This document shows positions 33,923 through 42,886 of a stretch of 64,000 bases of DNA, one piece after another. Positions within the stretch are counted from its first letter, which is position 1. Each line of letters opens with the position of its first letter. The notes beneath the pieces were generated by a model that worked only from the letters and a program-made list of their open reading frames with translations, was not told the DNA's origin and made no database searches. The translations under genes and the position numbers were made by a program. The DNA is from Pseudomonas sp. UYIF39. Lineage in GTDB: Bacteria > Pseudomonadota > Gammaproteobacteria > Pseudomonadales > Pseudomonadaceae. The stretch is from assembly GCF_029963765.1 (NCBI RefSeq), contig NZ_JALBYU010000032.1, forward strand, positions 1-64,000. Reading direction: 5' to 3'.

Positions 33923-34736
33923 AGGCAGGGCCGGCGTCAAACCGTCGCGCAACGGAGGCACCAGGATAATCGAAACCCGGTATGTGGTTGAGCTTGAAGC
34001 GCGTCGCAGATGTGCCGCCGGGGCAGTAGCACTGCTTGCGTTAAAGAGAAGCGTACAAGCTTGCGAGAGCCGTTGGGTACGCTGCTGTAGGAGCGGTAGT
34101 TGGTCGTCGGTGGTCGTGCAGAGTTTCTCTTTGTGAGAGTCGATCATCGTCAAGATTAATTTCCGAAACCTCTATTTGCGCATACAGGTCGGGGTTTGTT
34201 TTTTGACTGAGCGTAAACGCGCAGATTTGAGCTTTCTTGAGTGTAAGGGTTGCAGGTCTGTGCTGCCGCTCCCTTGGTCACCTCGCCGCTCATCATTGAC
34301 TTTAGCACTCTGTCTATCCAAATTTTTTCGACCCTCTCCGCCAGAGCCGGCTCTGCCGGAATTTAGCCAGTGGGGTGATTCTATGGGATCACCTATTGGT
34401 GATGGGCTTTAGGACCTTCAATTTGGATTTGTTTAAATACTATATTGGTTCCTTTACTGATAAGTTGCTTGAGCTAATGGGTTCTGTCACAGCTGTCATC
34501 TGGATCCGTTCCGGCACCTGAAGTACGGTTTTTTTTGTAAACAATAAAAAGGTTTTTTTGTTTTTTTTGTCCCGTCCCTAATTAATAACGGGGGGAGAGT
34601 TTTAGAGAGGGGGGACCTTAGACAATCTGCTCTTTAGGGGAGATGTGTCGTATGTCCATTGACAGTATTTTATAAGCCAACATCAGACGACATTCATGCC
34701 AAGAGGATCGTGGCGAATATCCAGTCTGTCCCGCCC
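33923..34736. other. Boundary region into AT-rich accessory DNA
   Basis: GC content drops from about 34100 onward. No gene is seen. An inverted repeat GGTGAT/ATCACC lies at 34373-34395. From 34530 there are T-rich runs. At 34570-34620 G-rich blocks with GAGAGTTTTAGAGAG lie close behind the repA-like gene; this could be replication-related sequence, but I cannot show it. Confidence 0.45.
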
Positions 34737-35723
34737 CTAAACAGCACAGACCTGATTCGATTTGAGATACGTGTACTCGACCGCTTTGCCTACGCGTTGG
34801 CTAGTCAGCAGACCTTTCTCGACGCCTTCTTTGAGCAGCCTTTCAACAGTCTTGATCGACTGACTCCCTTTCAATGCATCTATCAGAACGGTCTTTGTCA
34901 GCGTGTTCTCAGCTCCGAAAGCATCTGACAATTTTGATTCAATAGAGACCTTTTGTGGTGGCAACACCGCCGAAAAAGACAAGTCGTCATTACCTACCAA
35001 ATGCATTCGTTCTGGCAGATTGACATCGCGACCGGAAAGACTCAGCCGATAATCGTTTTTTGCTTCGTTTGGACGTACGATTGAGAGAACACCATTTACT
35101 TCGCCGTGGATTGCGGACGCGCCACGCATGGCACCAGCACCCATGGCGCCACCCTGAAATTGAGGTTTTTTGTCGTGGTGGACCACTATGTGTGCAACCC
35201 CTGCGCACAATTTTCGAAACGCGAGCATTACCTGGGCCATTTCGCCGTTGTCATTTTCTTTGGCAATGTGGCACCTGGTGAGTACGTCCCATACGATCAG
35301 ATCCGGCTTGATTGTATTGATATAGGGGGTGACCTTGGCTAGATCATCTGAGTTAAGTACGTTTATGTTCATGAAGTCTTTACATATGAAAAGATTGGCG
35401 TTGTTGGACATTTTTTCACGATCGTTACCATGAAGCCGTAGGGCCCGGCTACCGCAACTACGTTCTGACATTTCCATGTCCATATAGAGCACTTTTTGAT
35501 GGCCGTTTGCTTTGAATCCAATGCACTCTGAATTCAAACTTGCTGCTACAGCGAGTTGAAGGGCGAGTCTTGATTTTCCTGTCTTTGGGGCGCCGGATAT
35601 TATCCACTGCTCTCCACGCTCAATGAGGCCTTGAATGATCCATTCGGGTTTTTTGTCAGCGTCGTTGAGCACTTTACGCATGTTGCAACGTGCAAAAATT
35701 TCTTCAGCCGTCATCATGGTCAT
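34737..35723 (-). CDS. RepA-like / AAA_25 replicative helicase-type ATPase
   Basis: A 328-residue protein of the RepA (RSF1010)/KaiC-like RecA fold. Walker A is SGAPKTGKSRLALQL (about 43-57) and Walker B is PDLIVWDVLTR. HIVVHHDKK and RGASAIHGEVNGVLSI are typical of the hexameric plasmid helicases. The C-terminal 70 residues (LTKTVLIDALKGSQSIKTVE and the following VGKAVEYTYL) form a winged-helix-like domain. AGGAC precedes the ATG at 35721-35723. With the repeat array and mobilisation genes nearby it argues for a plasmid-derived element. A role in replication is inferred. Confidence 0.8.
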   Translation of the reverse strand: MTMMTAEEIFARCNMRKVLNDADKKPEWIIQGLIERGEQWIISGAPKTGKSRLALQLAVAASLNSECIGFKANGHQKVLYMDMEMSERSCGSRALRLHGNDREKMSNNANLFICKDFMNINVLNSDDLAKVTPYINTIKPDLIVWDVLTRCHIAKENDNGEMAQVMLAFRKLCAGVAHIVVHHDKKPQFQGGAMGAGAMRGASAIHGEVNGVLSIVRPNEAKNDYRLSLSGRDVNLPERMHLVGNDDLSFSAVLPPQKVSIESKLSDAFGAENTLTKTVLIDALKGSQSIKTVERLLKEGVEKGLLTSQRVGKAVEYTYLKSNQVCAV

Positions 35724-36270
35724 GGAATGTCCTGATAGGAGTGTCGTATGGATATGCCAAGCGGCAATTTTTTAAAGTGGTTTAAATGTGGCTGGTTAGG
35801 TAAGTGTGTTGCAGGAATATGCCAATCTGATCTTAAATTATAGACAAGCGACTGCCCTTGAAAGAGCCAAGTTATAAATACCCTAGGCGGGCTGAAAAAG
35901 CCGAAAAGAGCCTGATTCTCGCATTCACGTAAACACGAAAATTTGGTCGATTAAGGACTGAAGATGACTAAAAGTCTTTGGGTAAATTGAGTTTTGAAGT
36001 GTGGTTTTGCTGGATGCTGGAAAGGCTTTTTTGTACTGGCATATGACTCACCTCATTTGCTTGAGGTTTCCCATAATAAGCCGCTCTCATATTGCCGTCA
36101 ATGAAATTATTTTTTTGTCAAGCGTTGTTTTGGTATTGTTTTTTCTAAAACTCCCGGCGGGCTTGGTCGTATTTGACCACTTAGGAAGGCAAAAAATTTT
36201 AGTTTCCAGGTGTCATTGAGATTTGGATGGTTTGAAGGGCAGGTTTTCGTTAAAAAAGGGGGGGCTGAAC
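35724..36270. other. AT-rich intergenic region upstream of the repA-like gene
   Basis: No credible gene; the 72-codon plus-strand frame at 36001-36219 has no start signal. The stretch lies between the ATPase gene and the 60-bp repeats, as expected for an origin or control region. A small GC-rich hairpin (CGGGCTGAAAAAGCCG) lies near 35886. Confidence 0.4.
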
Positions 36271-36274
36271 CTGA

Positions 36275-36919
36275 TTTCGCAGCTGTGTAATGGTTGTGCG
36301 TTTCGCGAAGACGGGGTCTGGAATCGGCCCCTGGTTACACAGCGGTGTAATGGTTGTGCGTATCGCGATGACGGGGTCTTGAATCGGCCCCTGGTTACAC
36401 AGCTGTGTAACCGTTGTTCGTTTTGCGATGACGGGGTCTTGGATTAGCGCCTGATTACACAGCTGTGTAATCGTTGTTCGTTTTGCGATGACGGGGTCTT
36501 GGATTAGCGCCTGATTACACAGCTGTGTAATCGTTGTTCGTTTCGCGATGACGGGGTCTTGCGTTGTTCGTTTTGCGATGACGGGGTCTTGGATTAGCGC
36601 CTGATTACACAGCTGTGCAATGGTTGTGCGTTTCGCGATGACGGGGTCTTGGATCAGCGCCTGATTGCACAGCTGTGTAATGGTTGTGCGTTTTGCGATG
36701 ACGGGGTCTTGGATAAGCGCCTGATTACACAGCTGTGTAATGGTTGTGCGTTTCGCGATGACGGGGGCTTGGATCAGCACCTGATTACACAGCTGTGTAA
36801 TGGTTGTGTGTTTCGCGATGACGGGATCTTGATACAGCCCCTGATTACACAGCTGTGTAATGGTTGTGCGTTCGCGATGATGGGATGTTGAATCAGACCG
36901 TGATTACACAGCTGTGTAA
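36275..36919. repeat. 60-bp tandem repeats centred on TTACACAGCTGTGTAA
   Basis: Eleven copies of a 16-bp palindrome start at 36275, 36335, 36395, 36455, 36515, 36605, 36665, 36725, 36785, 36845 and 36904. Seven are perfect. Spacing is 60 bp except 90 bp once (a 30-bp partial unit inserted at 36561-36590) and 59 bp at the end. Between palindromes stands TGGTTGTGCGTTTCGCGATG and GACGGGGTCTTGGAT in slightly varied form. The regular palindromes fit an iteron or partition site bound by a dimeric protein. Both strands are open in some frames because 60 is divisible by three; I do not take these as genes. Confidence 0.9.
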
Positions 36920-36934
36920 GCGAGAAGGCACCTA

Positions 36935-37132
36935 TTACGAATCCGATTCGCTGCTCCTGCGTGATACTTCCTCAATAAATGGCATCTTGCCGCCAAGGTC
37001 GGCCAGCCGATTGCCAGTCTGCACTCTCATAAAAACTTTTGGGGTTTCGTAGAAAGTGCCTGCTTCCTGCATACCAGGGGCGACCATCTCAAGTGCGGTT
37101 TTGTAGATGTCGTCATCAATGCTGACAGTTAC
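36935..37132 (-). pseudogene. VapB-type antitoxin remnant
   Basis: A 65-codon frame reads VTVSIDDDIYKTALEMVAPG and continues with MQEAG, VFMRVQTGNRLADLGG and KMPFIEEVSRRSS before TAA. This is the pattern of DUF2191/VapB antitoxins: ribbon-helix-helix start, AxPG, then RLAxLGG. A TGA directly precedes the conserved part and no start codon is present. The stop lies 15 bases from the repeat array and there is no toxin gene, so the pair is broken. Confidence 0.6.
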
Positions 37133-38276
37133 TCAAATCTATTGGTCTCAGTGGGCTAGAAGGGATAGCTACCGCCAATGGATCATTTCCCGCGAGGCGG
37201 GGTGCTCTGACAATCTGAGGTCACTATTGCTGCGATGTGTAAAGGGGGAGACTTTCCTCATTAGGCAAAGCGCTGGGCCGTGGCGCTGGTTGTTCAAGCC
37301 GGAGTAACCCCACGTCAGCGTGACTGATATTGGCTGTCTGTCAGGACTGGCCGTTAACGATCAAAAGCGTGTAAAAATACCTCCGCGAACCAGTCAATGA
37401 TTTCTCAGTGCTTCATCGCAGGGATCGCCTATGAAGCGCTTTATTCAAAGTGAACATCGAGAATCAAAGTGAACGTTGAGGTCAAAGCACCTTACTTTCC
37501 TAGAGCCTCGACGACTTCATCACTGATACCAACCTTGTGCGGGTAGTCGACGAACCCGATCTGGTCAATCTGGGTTTTGATAGCGTCATTCCAGCCCAGG
37601 CTGTGTAAAAAGACATTCACCGTTTTTATCTAGTGAAGTGGAATAGAAGGCAAAATTGCTTACGCGGCGGTTTGGACTCAGCGTGAATTAACGGCAAGTC
37701 TCTTGAGTCGCGGAAACGTTTGCCATTAGCATTCTGAAGCACGCGATATTAATAAGTGGTTACCCGGCCTGGTCGCATCACTCCAAGGTTGCTAAAGAAA
37801 AAATGGGGAGCTGCTCAGCACGTAGAGATTTTACTGTGAGTGCATGCAAACTCATCTATGAACTCAACATTATTCCATGCAAATTAAGGTTTAACGGAAT
37901 GCACTTCACGTTTAATTTTCTTTATTCAAAAGTATTTGAGTTTGACGGACCAATCAACTGAGTCGTTTTAGTGTCAGGTGGTTAAAACGCGCACATCCAC
38001 ATAGCAAGCGTTATGTTCTGCAAATCTTCGCATGCTTAGGGCATGTTCAAAGTCGGATACCTTACCTGTAAACAGTTAAAGTAATTAATGAGGTCTCAAA
38101 AATTCAACACTAAAATGATATAATATATTCAATGATTTGAATTGCAAGCTATGTTTCTCCCCCGTACCAAACCTCGTTCCTCGGTCTGGCACGGTATCGA
38201 AACGGGCTTGTGCTCAAACCCTTCGGGTTCTGCGCCAAAATCAAAAACACCAATAAAAATAATAAAAGGTGAATTA
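37133..38276. other. Decayed region and putative oriT area before the mobilisation genes
   Basis: Apart from the IS1182 remnant reported separately, no intact gene is seen. The 200 bases before 38277 are typical of a place for oriT: an AT-rich segment (38080-38140) followed by a GC-rich stretch with small inverted repeats, such as AACCC-TTC-GGGTT at 38217-38229. I cannot identify the nic site. Confidence 0.4.
37431..37608 (+). pseudogene. Remnant of an IS1182-family transposase N-terminus
   Basis: ATG at 37431 begins MKRFIQSEHRESK and stops. One frame over, from 37489, TLLS, stop, SLDDFITDTNLVRVVD and EPDLVNLGFDSVIPA follow. These match the first 55 residues of the intact transposase at 4997-6427 (MKRFIEGEART, TLLPECLDDYV, DELDLGALGFEGV). 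CAGGGATCGCCT precedes the ATG as in the intact element. A short internal duplication of CAAAGTGAAC is visible. The rest of the element is gone. Confidence 0.7.
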
Positions 38277-38660
38277 ATGGAAAAGGTTAAATCCAAGGGT
38301 GGTCGCCCTAAAAAAGATAATCCCAGAACTATAGTTTCCGAAGTGTATTTAACTCCGGAAGAAGCAGCAGAACTCAAGGGAGCAGCCAAAAAATTCGGTT
38401 ATGCTTATCTCTCGCAATTTTTGAGGCTTGCAGCATTAGCACTTATTAAGCAGAAGGATATTGGTCTAGACGCAAAATCAGCTGTCATTTCAGCCTATCT
38501 AAGCGGTCTAGCAAGCGATATACATGCTTTGAATGATCTGTGCAGCCATCCCAGCATGCCGTCAGCAGCATTTGTGCTCTCTGATTCCGCTCGGAGAAAA
38601 ATAATCAAACTGAACGAATCAATCCAAAAAACAATAACAATAAATGGAGCATCAAAATGA
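38277..38660 (+). CDS. MobC-like relaxosome accessory protein
   Basis: A 127-residue protein. The basic N-terminus KSKGGRPKKDNPRTIVSEVY has the pattern of MobC/ribbon-helix-helix proteins: beta strand, then LTPEEAAELKGAAKKFG and YLSQFLRLAALAL. Such proteins bind oriT and help the relaxase nick. The ATG at 38277 follows AAAAGGTGA. The stop overlaps the relaxase start by 4 bases (ATGA), so the two proteins are made together. Confidence 0.75.
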   Translation: MEKVKSKGGRPKKDNPRTIVSEVYLTPEEAAELKGAAKKFGYAYLSQFLRLAALALIKQKDIGLDAKSAVISAYLSGLASDIHALNDLCSHPSMPSAAFVLSDSARRKIIKLNESIQKTITINGASK

Positions 38661-40072
38661 TAAGCAAGGGTAAAGAATTCTCTCCGACTTTTAGGAACCG
38701 AATTGTCTATGAGTTTGCGGCACGAGCCCAGGATTTCGACAAACGAAAGCATGTTGAGTTCATCGGTGGAAACCTGATATCAAAAAATCCCTACTACGAG
38801 ATAATGGATGAGGGAGAGAGAAAGGTTTTTGTTGATGTTGAGCCGTTCATTCACGAATTTGAAAGTTATACTCGTCTCTATAAAGGTGAAAGCAAGAAAC
38901 TCTGTGGTCACTACATTTTATCTTTATCGAAAGGTGAGGCATTAACGACAGCAGAATGGACAGAGGCCGTGAGAAAGTACATGAGTGATCTTGGGTACGA
39001 TGAAACGACAAAATACGTCGCAGTCATACATCGAGACACAGATTGTGAGCACGCTCATATCGTTAGCTCAAGAGTTCGGTTGGTTGAAGCTGATCCCCTG
39101 AGTTCGCGCAGTGCTCTTGGGGCACACTTCGAGCTGGTGAGCGATAGCAACGACAGATTTAAAGGAATGGATGCCGTCAGGGAGATTGAACAACTATACA
39201 ACTTGGCGGTACCTGTCAGTGACGGGTGGACAAAAGAACCCTGTGTAGGTGACCCTGAAATGGATCAGGCTCATATCATTAGAGGTATTTCAAAGGCTAT
39301 CTTTAAAGCGAACAACCGCCCGGTAAATATGTCACAACTTGTTGATAGATTCGCAGAGCGTGGCATCCAAATTCGTGTTCGTGATGAAAACGGTGTTGTG
39401 GAGGGGGTAAGCTACAGACTCGATAGGCAGGACGGTCGATGGATTAGCGGCAGCACAATTATGGCTACGAAGCTGACTTTTCAGTCCTTACAGCGCAACG
39501 GTGTTGCGTACCTGTCCTCCCGTGATAACGCAAAGCTTGGCATAGGTATGCCAACAGCATCTCCAGACGCGCAGTCCGTTCGTAATGATGGTGTGTTGTT
39601 CCGCGCATACGTAAAGATCAGCAAGCCGAATGAGCGTTTGAAAACCTACCTTAGCAAGCATTCCAAGTGTACAAACATTCACTGCTTCAATGACCGTACT
39701 CAGCTATTTTTGGGTTTTAACTTCGGTATTTCATTCACCACGCGTAAGAAAACACGTAGTGAGGTCGAGCTTGAGATCGAAAGAGAGCGCGTCGCTAAAT
39801 TGCTCACTGAAATGTTCAATCTTATTCAGGACATCATGGACACGCTTTTTCGTGGGATGGCTGTGCATTTCGACCAAGATGCAATTGTCGCCGATTATCC
39901 TCAGACAGCCTTACGGCTAAGTACACCAGTCGTGGTGGACTCGACCGGTCAGTTCGTTCTGGACGAGAACTGGGAAGAGAGTGTCTTAGTGCAAACCAAA
40001 AAGCAATTATCGAGCCTCGCCAAAATGTGTTACGAGAGTGAAAAAGAAGCGATTCTCGGGCTTGACTTATAA
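38657..40072 (+). CDS. Relaxase (MobA/MobP type)
   Basis: A 471-residue relaxase. The metal-binding three-His motif is VIHRDTDCEHAHIVSSRV (HxDx4HxH form, about residues 126-143). Upstream is GHYILSLSKGEALTTAEW, the motif before it in mobilisation relaxases. NPYYEIM near residues 37-43 may carry the catalytic tyrosine. The C-terminal part (about 250-471) has no helicase or primase motif that I can see. It is coupled to the mobC-like gene. With no type IV secretion genes in the window, the element would be mobilizable rather than self-transmissible. Confidence 0.8.
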   Translation: MISKGKEFSPTFRNRIVYEFAARAQDFDKRKHVEFIGGNLISKNPYYEIMDEGERKVFVDVEPFIHEFESYTRLYKGESKKLCGHYILSLSKGEALTTAEWTEAVRKYMSDLGYDETTKYVAVIHRDTDCEHAHIVSSRVRLVEADPLSSRSALGAHFELVSDSNDRFKGMDAVREIEQLYNLAVPVSDGWTKEPCVGDPEMDQAHIIRGISKAIFKANNRPVNMSQLVDRFAERGIQIRVRDENGVVEGVSYRLDRQDGRWISGSTIMATKLTFQSLQRNGVAYLSSRDNAKLGIGMPTASPDAQSVRNDGVLFRAYVKISKPNERLKTYLSKHSKCTNIHCFNDRTQLFLGFNFGISFTTRKKTRSEVELEIERERVAKLLTEMFNLIQDIMDTLFRGMAVHFDQDAIVADYPQTALRLSTPVVVDSTGQFVLDENWEESVLVQTKKQLSSLAKMCYESEKEAILGLDL

Positions 40073-40138
40073 GAAATTGTTAAGCCGGAAATAGTGATCG
40101 GTGGGTCTGATTTTTTGGTTTCTTTGCCCCCAAATAAA

Positions 40139-40176
40139 ACAAAACCCCGGAGTCAAGAGGTTACAACGGGGTTTAT
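40139..40176 (-). terminator. Terminator between the relaxase and the tRNA-like gene
   Basis: AAACCCCG and CGGGGTTT form an 8-bp stem over a 17-nt loop. On the minus strand TTTTGTTTTAT follows, so it would end the tRNA transcript; it may also serve the convergent relaxase gene. Confidence 0.7.
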
Positions 40177-40210
40177 CAGCGTTCAGGTATATTCGAGAAA
40201 AACTTGTATG

Positions 40211-40287
40211 TGGTGGCGCTACTGGATTCGAGCCAGTGACCTCTCGATTATCAGCCGAGTGCTCTAGACCAGCTGAGCTATGCGCCA
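40211..40287 (-). tRNA. tRNA-Ile(GAT)-like gene with irregular acceptor stem
   Basis: 77 nt on the minus strand: normal D-arm (GCTC/GAGC), anticodon arm CTCGG-CTGATAA-TCGAG with GAT at 40250-40252, T-arm ACTGG-CTCGAAT-CCAGT, CCA encoded. The T-loop starts C instead of T. The acceptor TGGCGCA faces AGCGCCA with an A-A mismatch and leaves no discriminator base before CCA. If the first T is dropped, the stem has only five pairs plus the mismatch. It is unlike the chromosomal tRNA-Ile and sits in the mobile element, so it may be carried cargo, an insertion target, or decayed. Confidence 0.7.
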
Positions 40288-41188
40288 ATGAAACATAGGA
40301 AATCTGTAGAAAAGTAGGTCCTTTGCTCGTCTTTCCGAACCGTCAGAATCATGACCAAATGGAATTTTAGGACTTCCGTTTCATTCTTCTATTATGAATC
40401 CACTAAACGCTTTATTCAATACTTTTACGTAAATATATAGATAAAGTATGGCCGTCAAATAGTTTTAATTTTGTTATAGCCATTTAAGTTAACCATTCAT
40501 AATAGTTGCCACCAATTGATCCAGATCCTAAGAACATTAAATCTCTCGGGCGCGGTGCCCTACTGGGATTTACGATGGCAGTTAGAAGGCAAAAATTATT
40601 AAAAATTTTAATGAATACTAGAGTAAATTGTTCTGTCCCTCCTGTACCTGAAGATGCTGTAAAGCTTCCAAAAACCTCCGAGCCTTATTAAAGGTGGCTT
40701 GAAGTTCGGATGTTTCTTACAGAACTCGTGAATCTTGTGTACGAACCAGTAACAATCGACTGCACACCTAAACACCGATATACACCGGATTCGCCATTTC
40801 TGGCACAAACATTCTGGTAGAGTTTAAGGGCGCATTCGAAAAAGATGAGCCGGGGAAATACGAAGCCGTTTATGACCAATCTGGTCATGCATTTCTCTTC
40901 ATCTTCAAAGACGCGGTACAGAAATCGCTTGGGAAAAACCTCGCAAAGATGGCACCCGCTGCTTCATGACGAATGGGTTAAACGCGGTAAGCCTTTTTTA
41001 CTGCACCTTTGAAGATGAGTTCGCTGACTTCAAAAAAAGCAAAGAGGCTTCAGAGATAATCAGGCGTCACAAAATAACGCAATATTAAAAGTATCATGAT
41101 TTATTTGCGTTTTAATAAGTGTGCTTTAGATATAATTTTTAGTATGTTATAATAAAAACATAAGAACGATAATAAGGAGTAGCAATCA
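40288..41188. other. AT-rich gap with a decayed gene
   Basis: Beyond the frameshifted gene reported at 40772-41088 I see no credible reading frame. TTTAGA (41125-41130), a 17-base spacer and TATAAT (41148-41153) look like a promoter for the gene starting at 41189. Confidence 0.45.
40772..41088 (+). pseudogene. Frameshifted hypothetical gene
   Basis: After an in-frame TAA at 40769 the sequence reads TPIYTGFAISGTNILVEFKG, then EKDEPGKYEAVYDQSGHAFL to APAAS and a stop at 40967. From the overlapping ATG at 40965, one frame over, MTNGLNAVSLFYCTFEDEF continues to RRHKITQY and TAA at 41088. The two parts together look like one protein of about 105 residues broken by a frameshift and lacking its start. 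Family unknown. Confidence 0.4.
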
Positions 41189-41890
41189 ATGTATATTCGC
41201 ATGACTCAAAACTGTGACAGAGTTGTAGTTGTCAAATCAGTCTCAATTGCTGTTGTCGCGTTCGACGCGGATCAGAAACCCCTCAAGGGCGTCCGCAAAA
41301 GCTCAACTGAGCAAATCGCCTCGTTTGATCTTTTCGAGACCATCACGCATCCAGAAATTTCAGCAGAACAAGCGGCTGAGTTTGAGTTCTGGAGAGCGAA
41401 ACAGATCAGCAGAATTCACAAGGCATTCATCGAGGCAGCAGCATCAGGAAAACTTGGCGGCACGCCAGTCCTGAAGACTCGGTCCGATTTCGGTGATCAA
41501 TCGGCCAAAGTTGGCGAATTCAGCGGGATCATCAAACCGGTGATAGAAGTGCAGACGGGCTTAATCAAGAGCGCAATGTCTGGCCAGAAAAGTGACCTAG
41601 CGTTCCCGAAAGGGCCAATTGATGGAGTAGATGCACAGTCCATCATTAGCTCGATCTTGGAAATCTCTTCAAGAATTTTGAGGCATCAGCACCGTACCGG
41701 CCTCAAAGGCGACGACCTGTACAGCCTGGATGATTTACTAAACATACGTGCCGCTTGGTGCGCCCTTGGGGCATGCATGGAAGACGACGTGGCTGGTCAG
41801 GGTAAAATTGAAGGTCCACGTGATGGGCGGACAGCTGCGAAGGAGGGCAGAGCGATGTTCAAAGATCTAAGGAAGAGCATCACGGGTTGA
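41189..41890 (+). CDS. Hypothetical accessory protein, 233 residues
   Basis: The ATG at 41189 follows AATAAGGAG and the promoter-like TTTAGA-N17-TATAAT. It is a soluble protein with no recognised motif. A short beta-like start (VVVVKSVSIAVVAFDADQKP) is followed by mainly helical sequence. It is the last intact gene of the AT-rich element. It may belong to the plasmid-like module, but nothing in its sequence states a function. Confidence 0.6.
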   Translation: MYIRMTQNCDRVVVVKSVSIAVVAFDADQKPLKGVRKSSTEQIASFDLFETITHPEISAEQAAEFEFWRAKQISRIHKAFIEAAASGKLGGTPVLKTRSDFGDQSAKVGEFSGIIKPVIEVQTGLIKSAMSGQKSDLAFPKGPIDGVDAQSIISSILEISSRILRHQHRTGLKGDDLYSLDDLLNIRAAWCALGACMEDDVAGQGKIEGPRDGRTAAKEGRAMFKDLRKSITG

Positions 41891-42886
41891 TTTCCACCCA
41901 TCCTTAGGCTCGAAATGGGTGTAATTGGGTGCGTAATTGGGTGTCGACTTTCATGAGAACGATCGGCAACCACCCTCGAACCCGCTGGTCAGCTTCGGCG
42001 AAGCCGGTCAAAGGTTGTCCCAATTTACGAAGAAGCCGAGTGGCTGGATTAGCTGATCAACTCGTATCCCAAGTCGACCGAAGCTAGAGCATTATCGTAA
42101 TCGAAGCCTATCGTCACTCCATCCAACTGCGATAAATCCATAAATCCACCGCAGTTGACGATCAGTTGCAGAATCACCTTTTGGAATGCCTCCCTCCACG
42201 GGGCGTCCTAGGGCATGCCCCTGATAGAGAGGTTGCAGGTAGGCGGAACTGAGGTTGGTATCGGTTTGTACGATCCGTGTTTTTCGTCTTCAGACATGAA
42301 TTTCATCCTTGGAAATATGACGTTGAGAAAGGCAAATGCCGGCGCGGACGGAAGCTTTACTCTCATAAGCTCAGCAAGGGTGTTGGAGTTTCTGACGGAT
42401 GACGACCTGCCCCGTCAGTCGAGCATAAATGCCCAACCTGCGGAATTTGTCATAACTGTCGGGCTGACGGACAGTGCTGTTGAAGCTTCGTCGCAATGAC
42501 GGCTGCTTCGCTCGCGGACCTAGGTATTCAGGAACCGCTTGAGAGTGAGACAGGCTCGTATTCAGCCAGAAGCCTTCCACTTAGTCATCGTTTTCACCCA
42601 CGCTTTCGTATTCTTCGTTACCGCGGCAGCTTCGCGCGGGGTTCCAGAATCCGAGCCTATGTGCGCGATTGTTCTGATTACGCAAACACTGAAGTCGCCG
42701 AGAATGGAATTGTTGGTGCAGTAGCGGGCTTGTAGCCTCCAATGCGCCGAACACCACGATTCGCCAACGATCGGGTGGAGTCCAAGCCAAGACTTATCAA
42801 GAGCGAGTTCATCGCGTTTCACCTTGCGTTCGGACTGATGCCCCAGTCGGGGTATGGCATCTAATAAAAATAAGAGGAAGGCAGGT
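41891..42886. other. Junction region between the mobile element and the catabolic cluster
   Basis: About 1 kb without a gene I trust. GTGTAATTGGGTGC and GTAATTGGGTGTC at 41919-41945 are a short direct repeat near the element's likely right edge. A 94-codon frame at 42215-42499 (MPLIERLQVGGTEVGIGLYD) lacks a clear ribosome site. The last part must hold the promoter of the porin gene at 42887, but I found no convincing boxes. Confidence 0.4.

Noticed and set aside
31930..34736. Second island inserted at tRNA-Pro(GGG)
   Set aside because: No integrase adjoins the tRNA and no second copy of its 3' end was found in the window.
36250..36780. Open frames of 176 codons (minus) and 74-80 codons (plus) through the 60-bp repeats
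   Set aside because: A repeat of 60 bases keeps any stop-free frame open on either strand. No start signal or signal peptide is seen, and both strands look equally open.
36275..36919. CRISPR array
   Set aside because: The sequence between palindromes is itself repeated almost unchanged, so there are no unique spacers, and no cas gene is nearby.
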